64,000 nucleotides of DNA, from NCBI RefSeq assembly GCF_003945595.2, contig NW_024104445.1:62001-126000 (forward strand), in the 5' to 3' direction. The stretch's first letter is position 1. The number at the start of each line of letters is the position of its first letter. Below the pieces are notes generated by a model. That model ran no database searches and was not told where the DNA came from. It saw only the letters and a list, made by a program, of their open reading frames with translations. This document shows positions 38,301 through 50,900 of this stretch, one piece after another. The translations under genes were made by a program, and so were the position numbers. Origin of the DNA: Pipra filicauda (taxonomy: Eukaryota > Chordata > Aves > Passeriformes > Pipridae).

Positions 38301-40480
38301 CTGTATAGGAGGCAAGTAAACCTGGAGTGAAAGGGATTTCAGAGCCAAAGACATAATGTTCTCCCTTTGGCTCTTCTGTTGACTTAGTTGTGAGTCCCTG
38401 CAGAATTGTTTGGGTTTGTCTGCAACTAGGGCACTTTTCTGCTGATCTGAGAGTTTAGGGATAGTGGCTGAGGGTCAGTTCCTTAGATCAAAGGCTCTAT
38501 TAACAATTAGGTGAGAACTGTTTGGAATGAATCTGCAAGATAAAAGAGCAGATGGCTTAATTCTACTGCTGCCCAGAGTAATTGCAGGTAACCAGAATTT
38601 CCTGGGACCTGGCTTTGTGTGCTGAGAAACCTGTAACAAAATAGGATTGAACAGTCTTAAATTTTTTACTAGGATTACCTTGTTCACTGACTCCTCTGGG
38701 ATAAGTTGCAGGAGAGCTCTGAAGCAGCCTGCTCCTAATCTTTAATGTCTAAAAGATCAAAGCCACCTGCCTGGGCTACCTGTTTTCTAAGGAAATGATT
38801 AAAAATGACTGAAAGCGAGTAGGCTTGGATTAGGTATTAGGAAGAAATCCTTCCCTGTGAGGGTGGGGAGGCCCTGGCACAGGTTGCCCAGAGAAGCTGT
38901 GGCTGCCCCATCCCTGGGAGTGTCCAAGGCCAGGTTGGACAGGGCTTAGAGCAACCTGGGCTAGTGGAAGGTGTCCCTGCCCATGGCAGGGGGGTTGGAA
39001 CCAAATAATCTTTAAAGTTCCTTCCGACCTAAACCATTCCATGGTGAAATCTCACTGCCAGATTTTCAACAGGAGCCTCAGCTCTGTGGTGAGGTTTTGG
39101 CACATCCTCGTCAGCCTCTGTCTCTTTGCTTTCCATGTTGTTTAGTTGAGACATTCAGTGACTTGGCCTTCAGTGATATTTTCCTGCACCTGCTCACTGG
39201 GAACCTCACACTGCTGGGGGATGAGTTTGCACTGGAGGAGTTCTGCACCAGTCTCTTTGATGGCTTCTTCCTCACTGCCTGCTCCAGGTAAATAGGATTT
39301 TCCTCAGAGGGGAGTGAAGGGAGTCAGTTTACAGAATGCCTGAGAGAGGTTTCAGTGCTTTGAGCAGTATAGTATAGTTCAGCAAATTCTTCACATGTTG
39401 TGGAAATACTATTCTGATGCTGTTTTTTTTTTTAGGGAAAGGCTTATATTTTTTGACTTTTTATCAGCAAAATTGTAATGTGCTGATTATAAATTATTAC
39501 CTGAACTGTAATTCATTATTCATAAATTGGAGTTGCAAAGGAGAATATCCTTCAGGCTTTGCAGTAGCTCTGAATATGCAGTTAACTTCAGCCCTTTGCA
39601 GTACCAGCTGCACACAGAAATCTGTTGTTACTGCTGGTAAGTCCCTGTGGTTTAGCTGGTGGCCTGCAGACCAGATCTGACCTCTACAAAGCTTCCCAAA
39701 AAGTGGCTGGAGCTGCTGTTGGGGCTGCTGCTGCTGCATCCTCCACACATGGAGGGATAAACACCCACGTGCACGTGGCCTGTCCTACAGAGATGAGCTG
39801 CTGCCGTGTCTGTGCTTAAAATCTCCCCCTCACTCCTCGTGGTTGCTGCAGGTCCACTCCTGTTGAGCAATTCCACGAATCCTTTTGGAAAATTCTAACA
39901 AAGCTCCCAGTGTGTGTGGGTGTGAATTACTCTGGTGCTGTTGCTGTAGCTTCCTGGCTCTCAAGGTGGTGTTTGTTCTGCAGAAAGGAGAACGTCCACA
40001 GACACGTGCTCAGGCTGCTGCTGCATCTGCATCACAAAGTGGCACCAGCCAAACTAGAGTCTCTCCAAAAGGCTTTGGAACCCACCAAGCAGGTAGGAAG
40101 GGGAGCATGAGAAGGGGAAAACTGGTTGCAGATGAAAGCAGCTGCCTTTCCAGACGTGGTTCAATGCACCACGAGCTCTGCTCTCAGAGTGTACTGAGTT
40201 GTAGCTTCAATTAATGACCTTGTAGTTTCCTTCCTCTTTCTGGGCTGGTTTTACAGGGTGATGGCACACTTGCTGTGCTGGGTAGTAGGGGCTACAATGG
40301 AGTGTGACTCTTGTTTTTCCCCCCTCAATTCTCATTTTACAGAGTGGGGAAGCTGTGAAGGAGCTTTACAACCAACTCACCGAGAAGCTGGAGCTCCGCA
40401 AGCCGAGTCCAGCTGAGGTGACTGAGACCCCCTCCATGGAGCTGCCCTTGCCCACTGTGCCCACACCAGCCTCACGCTGA
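29123..40480 (+). CDS. NELFB: NELFB (COBRA1), negative elongation factor subunit B, complete
   Basis: Thirteen coding exons: 29123-29224, 29346-29509, 29689-29788, 30994-31224, 32142-32327, 33631-33743, 34167-34269, 35763-35858, 37052-37194, 38163-38269, 39146-39287, 39984-40092 and 40343-40480. They sum to 1734 nt, 577 aa (human about 580), with all phases agreeing. Near-identity to human NELFB shows in GLQELGVANGEDLKETLTNC at the start, in SFSLVKMP, FFSPSPKTRRQGEVVQ and CDPFAINTLALST, and in ETPSMELPLPTVPTP near the end. The protein is an all-helical subunit of the NELF complex, which holds RNA polymerase II at promoter-proximal pauses in the nucleus (established for the family). The start codon was chosen because it gives the known N-terminus directly inside the CpG island. 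Intron 10 uses a GC donor (tag|gcaagt); all others are GT-AG. Introns 3 and 7 contain CR1 copies. No canonical AATAAA was found within the first 300 bp after the stop. Confidence 0.98.
30405..30927 (+). mobile_element. CR1 LINE fragment in NELFB intron 3
   Basis: gaggggattgtcctgctctg, agaaagatctaaagctgttg and ggttggactggatggtcctg-like blocks end with gattccatgattt, the CR1 terminus. It shares most of its length with the copy at 34466-35003. Confidence 0.92.
34466..35003 (+). mobile_element. CR1 LINE fragment in NELFB intron 7
   Basis: Same subfamily and same breakpoints as the copy in intron 3: gaggggattgtcctgctctg, ggttcttcccccagagggtg and gggattgttggggtgtctgt, ending tgtttctatgattt. Confidence 0.92.
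38823..39043 (+). mobile_element. CR1 LINE 3' end in NELFB intron 10
   Basis: aatccttccctgtgagggtg, ggcacaggttgcccagag and ccatggcaggggggttgg, ending ctaaaccattccatgg. It lies about 100 bp before exon 11. Confidence 0.93.
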
Positions 40481-41208
40481 GCTGGGTCTGCAGGAGAACA
40501 ACTAACCCAGTGTGAAGCTCTCTGCTGCCTTCTGAGTGTCTCTGCCCACAGGGTGGAAACAAAAAAAAGCCCCTGAAGCTCCTTCAGGAAACACTGCAGT
40601 TTGCCCAACTCATGCTGGCTAGAAAACTGTATGCAGTGCATTGCAAGGTTTACTTTTCTTAAGGATAGCTGAGTGTCTTCTTGTAGAGCCCCTTAAAATC
40701 TGACTGTACATTGTTTTTTTCAAAAGAAAATGCATATTTTTAAGCTTGGCATCTTGTGTTTTTAAACTGCTGTAAGAACTGCTCAGTGAGTGTGGAACCC
40801 CAGTGTGGCTGAGCAGGTGTGTGGGCTCCTGAGGCTTATCATGGCTTTCCTTGGCCTTGGTCTGCTCTTGGGGGTCTTTGAGAAGATGCTCAACAAGAGG
40901 AGGTGTCAGAGAAGATAAGCTCCACTGATACCATTTCCTGTTTGAGGTTTTAACTCTTCTGGTAGATGGTAGGACATGCTGCACTAGTCAGACATGTCCA
41001 CTGCTGTCACAGCCCAAGCAGCAGTAACAGCCTCTTCTCAGACAGGCTTTTACAAAGAAGGCCAGAAATCAAATCATTCCCTCCCCTTTTCTCCCAAGGA
41101 GTATCTTGGAATGAGCCCTGGAGCAGGTGAAAAAGAGCAAGACTGGCACATTCCTCAGTGACAGTGAGGTTTGAGTGTAGGGGCAGTGAAATTCTGGTTT
41201 TGAAGAAA

Positions 41209-41625
41209 GAGAATCATAGAATAGTCTGGGTTGGAAGGGACCTTAAAGCTCATCCAGTTCCAACCCCCTGCCATGGGCAGGGACACCTTCCACTAGCCCA
41301 GGTTGCTCCAAGCCCTGTCCAACCTGGCCTTGGACACTTCCAGGGATGGGGCAGCCACAGCTTCTCTGGGCAACCTGTGCCAGGGCCTCCCCACCCTCAC
41401 AGGGAAGGATTTCTTCCCAATATCCAATCTAAATTTACTGTCTGTCAGTTTGAAGCCATTGCCCCTTGTCCTGTCCCTCCAGTCTCTTGTAAATAGTCTC
41501 TCTCCATGTTTCTTGTAGCTCCCTCCAGGCACGGGCAGGCTGCAGTTGGGTCACCCTGAAGCTTCTCCCCTGCAGGCTGAGAAGCCTGTCCTTCATGGCT
41601 CACTTGGGTCACTGTCTGTGCTGTT
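41209..41625 (-). mobile_element. CR1 LINE fragment
   Basis: Reverse-complement CR1: gaatcatagaatagtctggg, ccatgggcagggacacc, ggatttcttcccaatatcca and cttctcccctgcaggctga. Confidence 0.94.
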
Positions 41626-42339
41626 CCAGCCAATTCCAGTTCTGCTTTTGTTGCTGCCTCAGGTGGAGTGTGCAGGAAAGTGGGCATGGGAGAAGAATGA
41701 CCTGTGGGAGTTTACAATGGAATTCACACTGATTCCAGCAGGTACAACATGCCTGAAGAGAACCTGTCTGTCCCTGTTAGCAGGAACCTGTCTGCAGGAA
41801 TTACTCCAAATCTCGGAGTAACTCAGTTCAGCCTGATACCCAGCCTAAACCTCCTCCCTTTTTTTTTCCCCCCAATTCCTGGTACTTAAGCACTCCCAGT
41901 GCCAAGTCATGCTCAAGAGACTTCTGTTTCCTGAAGCTGTGTCCAAAAAACCCAAACAAACATGGTAGTTAAGCAGAGGTGGAACTCCCTCCCCAGAGCT
42001 GCTCTCTCCCTCTTTGTGTGGTTTCCTGAGCTCAGAAATGCTGTGTGAGGAATGTGACTGTCCCCTCTGTCCATCACCTGGCTGCTTTATTTCTCCTTTG
42101 ATGCAGGAACTTGTGATACCCTGTGGGATTACAGGGAAGGTGGGGTGGGTTTGTGGGTGGCACAGGTGCACTGTCCTGTAGCCCAGGGTGCCTTTGTGTC
42201 CCTTGCCTCTGCTCCAGCTCCCGGGGTCGGGAGGACCCTCCTTTGGGAGGCTCTGGGCAGTTCTGATACTGGGCTCGTTTGGAAGCAGGACCTGGGGAAA
42301 ACAGTTGGGTCTTTCTTGCAAAATTTTGGTTTCAAACTG

Positions 42340-43080
42340 TGGTGCCAGGTGTGCAGGGTACCAGGGGTGTGGGGTGCCAGGGGTGTGGGCTGTAGGGTGC
42401 TTGGGGTCTGGGGGTCTGGGAGTTCCAGGTCTGAGGTGCCAGGGGTGTGGGATGCCGAGGGTGTGGGGTGTCAGGGGGCTTGGGGTGTGGGGTACTGGGG
42501 TTGTAGGGTGCCAGGTGTGCAGGGTGCTGGGGATGCAGGGATCTGGGCATTCAGGGTGCTGGGATTTCAGGGTATGGAGGATGCAGGGTCTGGGGTGCTG
42601 AGGGTGTGGGGTGCAGGGTGAGGGTGTGCAGGGTGCTGGGGGTGCAAGGTCCGGAGTGTCAGGGTGTGGGGTGCAGGGTGCTTGGCATGCAGGGTGCTGG
42701 GGTGCAGGCTCTGGGGTGCCAGGGGTGCAGGGTGCTGGGGGCCTTGGGTGCAGGGGATGTGGAGTGTGGGGTGCTAGGGGTGTCCAGGGTGTCAGGAGTG
42801 GGTGGAGTGCAGGGTGCCGAGGGTCGGGATGCTGGGTGTGCAAGGTGCTGGGTGTGCAGGGTGCTGAGTGTGCAGGGTGCTGGGTGTGCAGGGTGCTGGG
42901 TGTGCAGGGTGATGGGTGTGTGGGGTGATGGGTGTGTGGGGTGCTGGGTGGGCAGAGTGTGCAGGGTCTGGGTATGCAGGGTCTGGGTGTGCGGGGTGAT
43001 GGGTGTGCAGGGTGCTGGATGTGCAGGGTACTGGGTGTGTGGAGTGATGGGTGTGTGGGGTGCAGGGTGTGCAGGACAGT
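42340..43080. repeat. G-rich VNTR, unit about 15-16 bp
   Basis: Over 700 bp of degenerate copies of gtgtgcagggtgctggg and ggggtgccaggggtg; the most regular part is 42840-42960. The C-rich strand stays open for hundreds of codons as a His-Pro-Thr-rich string, which is not credible as a protein. Confidence 0.92.
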
Positions 43081-44086
43081 GTCTGTCACCTATGCCAGGG
43101 CCAGAACCCCTCTGTGTTCTGCTCTGGGGCTCCCCCTCGGAGGATCCCCCTCCCTTCTGCCCCCACAGCTGCCGTGGTGTGGGATGGCTCCGTCCTGTGG
43201 CACAGCTGTGGGTGAGGCACAGCCGGGCTGGGCAAGGGAATTCCTTTTGCCTAATCTTTTCCCTACTGCCCTGTCGTGGCCATGCTCCCGGGGCTGGCAG
43301 GGCTGCTGTGCGGGCAGCACTGCTCTGGGTGTGCACTAGAGGGTGGTGCAGCCCTGCCTGCCCTGGGATCCCTGGCAGGGAGCTGGGATCGCTCCCTGCT
43401 TACACTCAGGTCGCAGTTTGTCTTTACAAGAGGAGTGTGATACCTGTGATGTGAACAAACTGTGGATTCTCTCCAAACCTGCCATGCCTGACCGGGGAGT
43501 GAATTTTTACAATGAATTCTAATCAATTTGAGCAACCTGGTCCTCACTGAGGGCTTTGCTGGGAGATCAGAGCAACCCAGAGCCCAGCGAGGTGCCTCAG
43601 GCTCCGTGAGACTGGCACTTACAGGAGGACAAGAGGTGGGAATGGGACAGCTGAAGGCACTGTCAGGCATCCTCACACTTGTGAATGCTCAAAAGCATCT
43701 GCTCCTTGGCAGAACACCCTGTTCTTAGTGCTGTGGGTGCTGGATCCCTTGGAAAAGCGGTTGGGAACAATGGATGGGTTGTGGTGCAGATGGCTGGAGG
43801 GAAGATGGACATGGAAAGGAGTGTCTGACAAAGGCTGGAGCAGATGCTGCACAGCAGAAAACTGAGTTATCCCTCTCCAAGAGACTTTTCTGGCAGAGCT
43901 GCTGCAAGCTGCAGGCTTTGGGTTAATTCTGGTGAGTTGTGCGTGGTGGGGGGTTGGGTTTGGGATGTTCCCTGTAAATGAGGATCCCCTTATCCCCAGC
44001 TGCTCGGAATGAATGTCTGTCTTTCGCTTTGGAAGAGTTGCACTTAGCCCAGAAAATGAAGTGACACGAAAAATCTTGTTACTTCC

Positions 44087-44130
44087 TGTCCTGGTTTCAG
44101 CTGGGATAGAGTTAATTGTTTTTCTATATC
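44087..44130 (+). mobile_element. Fragment of an avian ERV LTR
   Basis: The sequence tgtcctggtttcagctggga followed by tagagttaatt matches the start of a widespread songbird endogenous retrovirus LTR as I recall it. It begins with the terminal TG. The similarity beyond about 44130 is uncertain, so only the start is annotated. No internal retroviral genes are seen. Confidence 0.6.
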
Positions 44131-45431
44131 TTTATTTTCTTCTCAACTCCTTTTGCAGACTAGTTCAGCCATTTGAGGGTGGAGAACAGCCCTGATTTTG
44201 CCTGTAGGTGGGTACAAGGGTATTTGCAGCTGCTGCAAATGCTGTTTTAGCTCTGCTCCTGCTGAGGTTGTCTCAGTTGAAGGGAGGTGGTGTTTGGAGG
44301 TGCCCAGCAGCAGGGCTGTGTGGGGCAGGAGCTGTGCCCTGGTGCTCTGTGTCTCTCCAGAAGCAGAGAGGACTGAGCATGTGGGGCAATTCAGAGTTCC
44401 TGGCCTCTGCAACCCAGTTCTGATGGATGGCACACAGATACTGTTCCATGTTTCCTTTTGTACAGTGGTCCTGGCATACAAATGCCCCTGTGAATACAGC
44501 TGTATCCCTGGGGAGATGTCCTGGTGGAGCAGCTTTTCAGGAGCAGGAAGTGTTTCTGCAACTGTCTTTGCAGCTCTGATAGATCCTGCTGTGACCTCAG
44601 AGCTCTCTGCTCTCTCCACCTTCTTTCTGACCTTTATTTCCTGTCCAGGCTGTTGTGTGAGTAAGGACTGAGCTCTGCAGGGCTTGTGTGTCAGTCCAAG
44701 CTCCATCCTCATGTCTCAGGCATGCTCTGGTTATCCTTCCCAGCACCAGAGCCAGGCTCAGCCTTAAAAACAAGGGCAGATCAGCTCCTTGGAGGTTCAG
44801 GTGGGTGTAAAACATGGATTGAGAGCAGCTCCACTCAAGGTCACTCAGTGTTGTCACTCAGTGCTGAGGACACACCAGACAGGGCTGCGGCCCTGCGGTT
44901 GCTCCAGGCTTTGCCATTCCTGGATATCCTCTGCATTCCCTGCTCCTTCCAGGGCTCTTCTCTGTTCTTGCCCTCTGTAGTGCAGGAAGGACCATCAGCA
45001 GATTGAGGAGAATCCATTTAGCACGTGGAGAGCACACTGAAGATAAGGAGGTCAGTCCAGCTGGAAGGATAACCTCTCAGAAAGCAGCCAAACCATCTGT
45101 GTGGGTGGATTTTGGCCTGCTGGACCTGCCAGGGGAGTTTGAGGAGAAGGACAAAGCTGAACGAGTGGATGCAGTGAAACCAACTTCCTTTTCTTGCAAA
45201 ACACTTGCACAAGGGGCAAAGGTGTCTCACCTGGGCTGAGGTGAGTCCTTGTGCTGCTTCTCCTCCTCAGCAGGGCCTGTGCTCAGGAAAGGGGGAAAGC
45301 ACCAGTGTTAGAGCACAGCTCCACCTCTGCGGGGTGAGAGGCAGCCCAGCAGGGAGGGTTGGTGTCTCTCCTTCTTCTGCAGGTCCTATGAATGAAAGTT
45401 CTATGTGGCAAGAAATGAGAAAGATCAACTC

Positions 45432-45616
45432 CCAGACTGGTTTGGGTTGGAAAGGACCTTAAAGCTCATCCAGACCCACCCCCTGCCATGGGCAGGGACA
45501 CCTTCCACTAGCCCAGGTTGCTCCAAGGCCCCTCCAACCTGGCCTTGGACACTTCCAGGGATGGGGCAGCCACAGCTTCTCTGGGCAACCTGTGCCAGGG
45601 CCTCCCCACCCTCACA
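45432..45616 (-). mobile_element. CR1 LINE 3' end fragment
   Basis: cagactggtttgggttggaa, ccatgggcagggacacc and cagccacagcttctctgggc, truncated after cctccccaccctcacag. Confidence 0.92.
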
Positions 45617-46680
45617 GTATTTCTGTGATAAGTCCTGTAACCAACCATCCAGTTTGAGTCAGACTAAACCCGTGCTACTTCTTGTTCTGTTATCATAAAA
45701 CCCAATCCAGAACTCAGAAGACAATTATTATTACTTTAAGTTTTAATATTATTTCTTGCCCTCAGACCAGCATCAATTTGCTGTGCCCAAGCTGTGTTGC
45801 CTGATGAGGGTTAACAACACAAAAGTGGTGAAATGTGTATAAAATCCTGGGGGTGAGTCACTAACACTCTGATACAAAGCAATCGGATGATTAAGAGTAC
45901 AAGTTTCATATTGCCCTTTTTTCAACCACATTTGTAAGTAGAAACAAGTGAAAATCCTCAGAAGAAACGTGTCTCATGGCATCTGTTCTTTGTCTTTTAA
46001 CTGTTGACTCCTGTCAGCTAATGGAAGGTGCTGACAGACTCTGCAATGCCTCTTTTGCCTTTTAACTCTGAAACTCCATTTTCCTGCCTGCTGGGAAGGC
46101 TGAGAGCTGCTCTCTCCTGGATTTGTTGGCAGTTCTGTGTCCACTTTCCTCCCTCCTTCCAGATCTGTTTGACTTCCGAGCTGGGGAAGGGAGCACTGGT
46201 GTGCTGGGAGAGGAAAGGCAGGGCTGTGTGTGCAGGTGATGTTTGTTCCCCTGAGCTGCACACGAGGCCTCTTTGGAAATGTCACTGGTTGGTTGCTTGT
46301 GCAACAAAGCCTGGGTAGCAACAGCAAAGCATCTGGTCCAGTAGGTCACAGCCAGTTCCCAGTTTGTTCCCCTCCCAGTGAGCACTGTGGGCTGTTTAAT
46401 CTCTGCTGAACAATCCCATAATTGCAGAGGGATTTTTGCAGGCGGGTTCCTTGAAGAGCAGCCAAAGGGAGTTTGTTTTCCATCTCACCCATCCCAACAG
46501 GACAACACTCCAGGGCTTTGGCTGAGGACCAGAGTGTGGGGGGATGCAGGAAGCACCCCTGCAACTACCAGGGTCCTGCCTGGGGGGTTTGAAGACCCCA
46601 GACCTCCAATCCACCTCGATCAGTGCTTTATCTAAGCAGAGGGACTTGCACTTGCAGGTGTTTGTGGCCTGACTCTGCCT

Positions 46681-46692
46681 GGGGGGGGGGGG
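46681..46692. repeat. Poly-G homopolymer
   Basis: A run of 12 G within ordinary sequence. Possible length error or quadruplex former. Confidence 0.8.
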
Positions 46693-48157
46693 TCACTGCA
46701 CCTTCTGGATGCCACAGGAATTTTGGACCATGACCCCATGGCCTGTTGCAGGAGCTGCTTGTCCTGATCTTTCAGTTCAACGTGTGTGTGGGAGGTTTGA
46801 TGTTCCCAGAGCTATCCTGCTGTCTGGAGGGCCCCAAACAAGAGGACCCCAGATCTCTGTCTTTCCAGTGAAGATCAGGAGTTCCTTCTGAAAAGCCAAT
46901 AATTGCAATAAGTCAAACACACAGTTTAGGTCAACCCTGACTTACTGCAACAAAACAATTATTGCTGCCTTTTTGTGATGCACCCTGGAGATTGGGAGAG
47001 CTCTGGGTCGACTGTGAGCCTTAGGGAGGAGGAGTTTCCCGTTTTGCAGTCAGTTACACCACATTCCAAGTGGAAGAATGAGGCAATGGGTGCTTCCCAG
47101 GAGCCTGGAGGAAGGTGATCTTTGGTGCTGGAGTGTGTCCTTGGGGCTGCAATGGATATAAATACTGACTGGCACCTTCCACCTCTGTTTCTGAAAAGCT
47201 CTTTAGCAGTAAAGAGGCTTAGATTGTCACCCAACACCGAGGGAAACAGGCCCTGAGGAGCAGAGTGACACAGTCCTGTTCCTCAGTGTCCTTGCTCCAA
47301 CAGTGCAGCCCAAAGGAATGGGAATGCTGCAGCAGCCAGGTTTGCAAGGAATGAAGGGCTCGGTGACTACACAATTATTCTGGGTTTCTCTTCCAGCCCA
47401 ACCAGCTGGACTGAGCCCTGGACAAAGGAGCTTGGCCTCATTTCCACCCTGGTTTCACAAAGGAATTGCAAACCTGACATGCTGCTGCTTAGGAAAGAGA
47501 TTTTGTCAGTGCTCTGCTCTGCCCCATTCCCTTTGTGTCAGCTCCCACTGGGAGTTGCCACAGTTGTCCTCTCTGTGGGTTTCTGCCCCACCAAAACTGG
47601 GATGGAATGTTTTGTATCCCAGAGCCTGCTTTTCATTCCCTGTTCTTCAGAGCCTGCCTGAATTCCAGGCTCTCTGACACCACCTCAGGTCCTGCTTCCC
47701 TCTCCTTTCAGGCTTGGGGAACTTTATTCCATGCCACTCCTTTCACTCGGCCTTCAGCCAGATTTGACCTACTTGTTGTTTCTGTGGAGTTGTCTGAAAG
47801 CAGCAGGAGAGAGAGGGGATGGCCCTGAGGAGTCCTGGCTCTCCATTACAGCAATGGACAGCTGGAGAAGCAGATCAAGGCTCTGCTCTGCAGGTGAACT
47901 CTGTTTCACAGGTGCCTGTTATGTGATAACCTTGTATACACATTTTATTGGCTTATCTGTGGTGTACTGATGGTTATCAAACAGGGCAACAGCCCAGCTC
48001 TTGATTGCTCCCAGCTCAGGAAGCCACGGTGAGTTTGCAAAAATGCTCCTGGACTCCACTGAGAGGACCTGAGCAAATGGAGGATCTGCAGAGGTGCTTC
48101 TGCTCCCACCAGACTTCTCCAGCACAACACCAAGGCTGTGCCCTTGGGCTGAAGTTA

Positions 48158-48397
48158 TGGAATCACAGCATCCCACACTGGTTTGGGTTGGAAGGCACCT
48201 TAAAGCTCATCCAGTCCCACCCCCCTGCCATGGGCAGGGACACCTTCCACCAGCCCAGGTTGCTCCAAGCCCTGTCCAACCTGGCCTTGGACACTTCCAG
48301 GGATGGGGCAGCCACAGCTTCTCTGGGCAACCTGTGCCAGGGCCTCCCCACCCACACAGGGAAGGATTTCTTCCCAATATCTGATCTAAATCTACCT
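48158..48397 (-). mobile_element. CR1 LINE 3' end fragment
   Basis: ggaatcacagcatcccacac, ccatgggcagggacacc, cagccacagcttctctgggc and cttcccaatatctgatctaa. Confidence 0.93.
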
Positions 48398-49857
48398 CCA
48401 GGCTGGGGAGGCAGAGGGGAAACACCAACAGCTTTGTGGGAGACCTCAGGGCACCCCCAGCTGTGACAGGGGGCTGTACCCCCTGTACAGCCATCACAGG
48501 GGTCCCTCAGCAGCATGGCCAGTCCCACCCTGCTCTGCCCTCCCAAAACGGGCTGCAATCACTTCAAATTCTAAATTTTTGTGACTCATTTGTCAAAGAA
48601 CTTATTGCTCGTGACTAGTCACGGTTTGGAAACAGCTGCTGTGTTTTGGGCTCTGACAGTAACTCACGAGTTTTGGCTTTTCTGCCCTGTGTAGTATTAA
48701 GTATTATTTTTATTCCAAAGATGGAGCATCTCTCACAATCCTGAGTAAGTTGTTTTGAGTTATTCTGCTGTTTTTACCCCGGTAATTTCTCTCCTTTGAC
48801 TCTGTGTGAAAAGCTGCTCCCCTTGGAACAAAGGAGTCACGTTGGCTTTACTCATCAAAAATTGCATATGTATAAAATCCCAGTGTTGTCCTGAGCCTGA
48901 AATCCCTCCCCACGTAGGACTTGTACCACACACTGGAACCCATTGCCTGCAGCCTGGCAACCGCCTCCGTTGCCATGGGAACGGCTCCACTATCCTTCCA
49001 TGGAGAACCTCAAGAATTCCCATTTTCCGAGCTTTTAGAACACCTCCAGTCCTGGCTTGTTTCATTCACTCCCTCCCTCCCATCCATGAGATCTTCCCCT
49101 CCCAGTTTAGGGAGTTACTCAGCACTTGTGGGACTCCTGAGGAGTTGGCTGAAGGGAAGTCACACAGCACTTTGAGGCACAGCTTTATCTGGGATGCTGG
49201 TGCTGCCCTTGGGTTTATTTCCTGTGCAGATGTATCATGTAATTAGCATTGAATGTGTATTAGATTTGTACTTCACAGAGAACTATAAACTGTCAGACTT
49301 CTGCACACTTTTCTGCACTTACAAAGGGCAGAAGTGTCTGAGAAACCTCCGACCTCAAGGGTTAAACCCCCAAGTGATGTAACCTGGGCTGGGGGAGAAG
49401 CAGCTTCCTGGTGGTGAGTTTGCTGTGGGATGGTGTGTGATGGGGTCTCACACCTGCCCTTGGATCCCACTCCCCAGCATGTGCAACCCCATTCCCCGTT
49501 GGAGAGCAAGCCCGGTGGTCCTGGTGGTTGTGCAGGAGCTGTGGGGGATCATGAGGGTCGCTGGGTTTGCCCCTCCCCTGGGCACTTTTTTTGCACCCAA
49601 TTGGCACAACTCTGTTAAGCACAGGTAGATTTTCTCCTGACAGTTATTTATTGAGAGCTTATTGTTTCACTTATGGGAAGATTGCACTGGAATAACATGA
49701 ATTTTGAGCAAGATGGTCTTAGAGACACGTTCCTGGGGGTATTTTCTTTACTTGGTTTACACAAATGTCTAAACAAGGCTGGGTTTTGCTTTTATGCAGC
49801 TAGAAATTCCAGGCACAGGTCCATGGGGGAAGGAAGGGAGAGGCTGAGGGGATCTCA

Positions 49858-50049
49858 GGGTGGTGAGGCCCTGGCACAGGTTGCCCAGAGAAGCTGTGGC
49901 TGCCCCATCCCTGGAAGTGTCCAAGGCCAGGTTGGACAGGGCTTGGAGCAACCTGGGCTAGTGGAAGGGGTCCCTGCCCATGGCAGGGGGTGGGTCTGGA
50001 TGAGCTTTAAGGCCTTTTCCAACCCACACCATTCCATGATTCCGTGATC
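49858..50049 (+). mobile_element. CR1 LINE 3' end fragment
   Basis: gaggccctggcacaggttgc, gaagctgtggctgccccatc and catggcagggggtgggtc, ending with the CR1 terminus ccattccatgattccgtgat. Confidence 0.93.
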
Positions 50050-50437
50050 TGATGGCACAACCAGATCTCAGTTATCCAAATCCTGCACCTCTAAACAGAA
50101 AGAGCTGGAAGGGCCGGGAGAGGAGCCCTGGTGTGGAAAGACTGGATGATGTGGCATCAGGTTTCCTGCACATCAGGTGCCAGTCAGAGCCTCACCGAGG
50201 GGGAAACAGCAGCTGAAGATTTAGGTGAGGAATAACAACAACGAAGAAAACAAAACAAGAGTGTGAGAAAACCGAGGAGGAGGAAAAAAAATTTTCTCAG
50301 CTGCAAAATACTCAGTAACACTCCCAGTCAGCACTGGCTCGGTGCATCCCAAAATCCAGAGACACTGGGAAGTGAGAGCTTGGAGAATCCCGAATCACTG
50401 ACTGGGGGTTTGATTTATTCTTTGCAGCCAGACAGTG

Positions 50438-50481
50438 CTCTCTCCCTCTCTCCCTCTCTCCCTCCCTCCCCTCCCTCTCTC
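50438..50481. repeat. CT-rich simple repeat
   Basis: ctctctccctctctccctc and related blocks, about 45 bp of pure pyrimidine, 100 bp upstream of the putative promoter at 50550. Confidence 0.85.
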
Positions 50482-50539
50482 CGGTGTGCGGGCACAGCAG
50501 CCACCTCTCCCCCTCCACCAACCAAAGGGGGGGGGGTGC

Positions 50540-50900
50540 TCCTGCAATAAAAGTGTGGGAAGCTCATGGCTGCGGAGTAATGCAGACAAAGCACGAGGGA
50601 GAGGGACCCAGAGGGCCGGAGCCCCCGGAGATGTGACCCACCCCGCGGGAGGACGCGTCCGTAGCCTCCGAGCCGTGTTTGTGCTGCCTCACGGCGATAG
50701 ACAGCGGGCTCGGATCCCCCCGGGGATTTCTCCGGCGCTAATTCCCTCCGCACAAAGCCCAGCCTGCCGGGCTGCTCTCCAGCAGCAACCTTTGCATCCC
50801 TCCAGCTCCCCCCGAGCCGCAGGAGCTGCTCCCCCCGGCTGCTCCCGAGCCAATGTCACCTGTACCCAATGAAGCAGACCCCGAGGTGCCACGCATGGAT
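50540..50900 (+). promoter_or_regulatory. Putative promoter and 5' UTR of the small-protein gene
   Basis: A GC- and CpG-rich block begins with a TATA-like ATAAAAG (about 50548) and runs into the first coding exon. Short upstream frames are present, for example an ATG at 50566 that stops after four codons. Assignment is inferred from composition and position. Confidence 0.4.

Larger units (their letters stand above)
40481..50500. other. Intergenic stretch, repeats only
   Basis: About 10 kb between NELFB and the putative small-protein gene. It holds CR1 fragments, a VNTR, an LTR-like fragment and ordinary sequence. Frames of 60-160 codons exist but none resembles a known family or is flanked by convincing splice sites. 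The first few hundred bases are NELFB 3' UTR. Confidence 0.6.

Noticed and set aside
41845..43089. 414-codon open frame on the - strand
   Set aside because: Its His/Pro/Thr repeats are a direct product of the stop-free VNTR unit, and similar frames are open on the other strand.
44198..44671. 157-codon + strand frame after the LTR-like fragment
   Set aside because: No resemblance to retroviral or host proteins; composition like surrounding non-coding sequence.
45003..45239. 78-codon + strand frame with a charged composition
   Set aside because: No family match, no splice partner and no sign of a promoter nearby.
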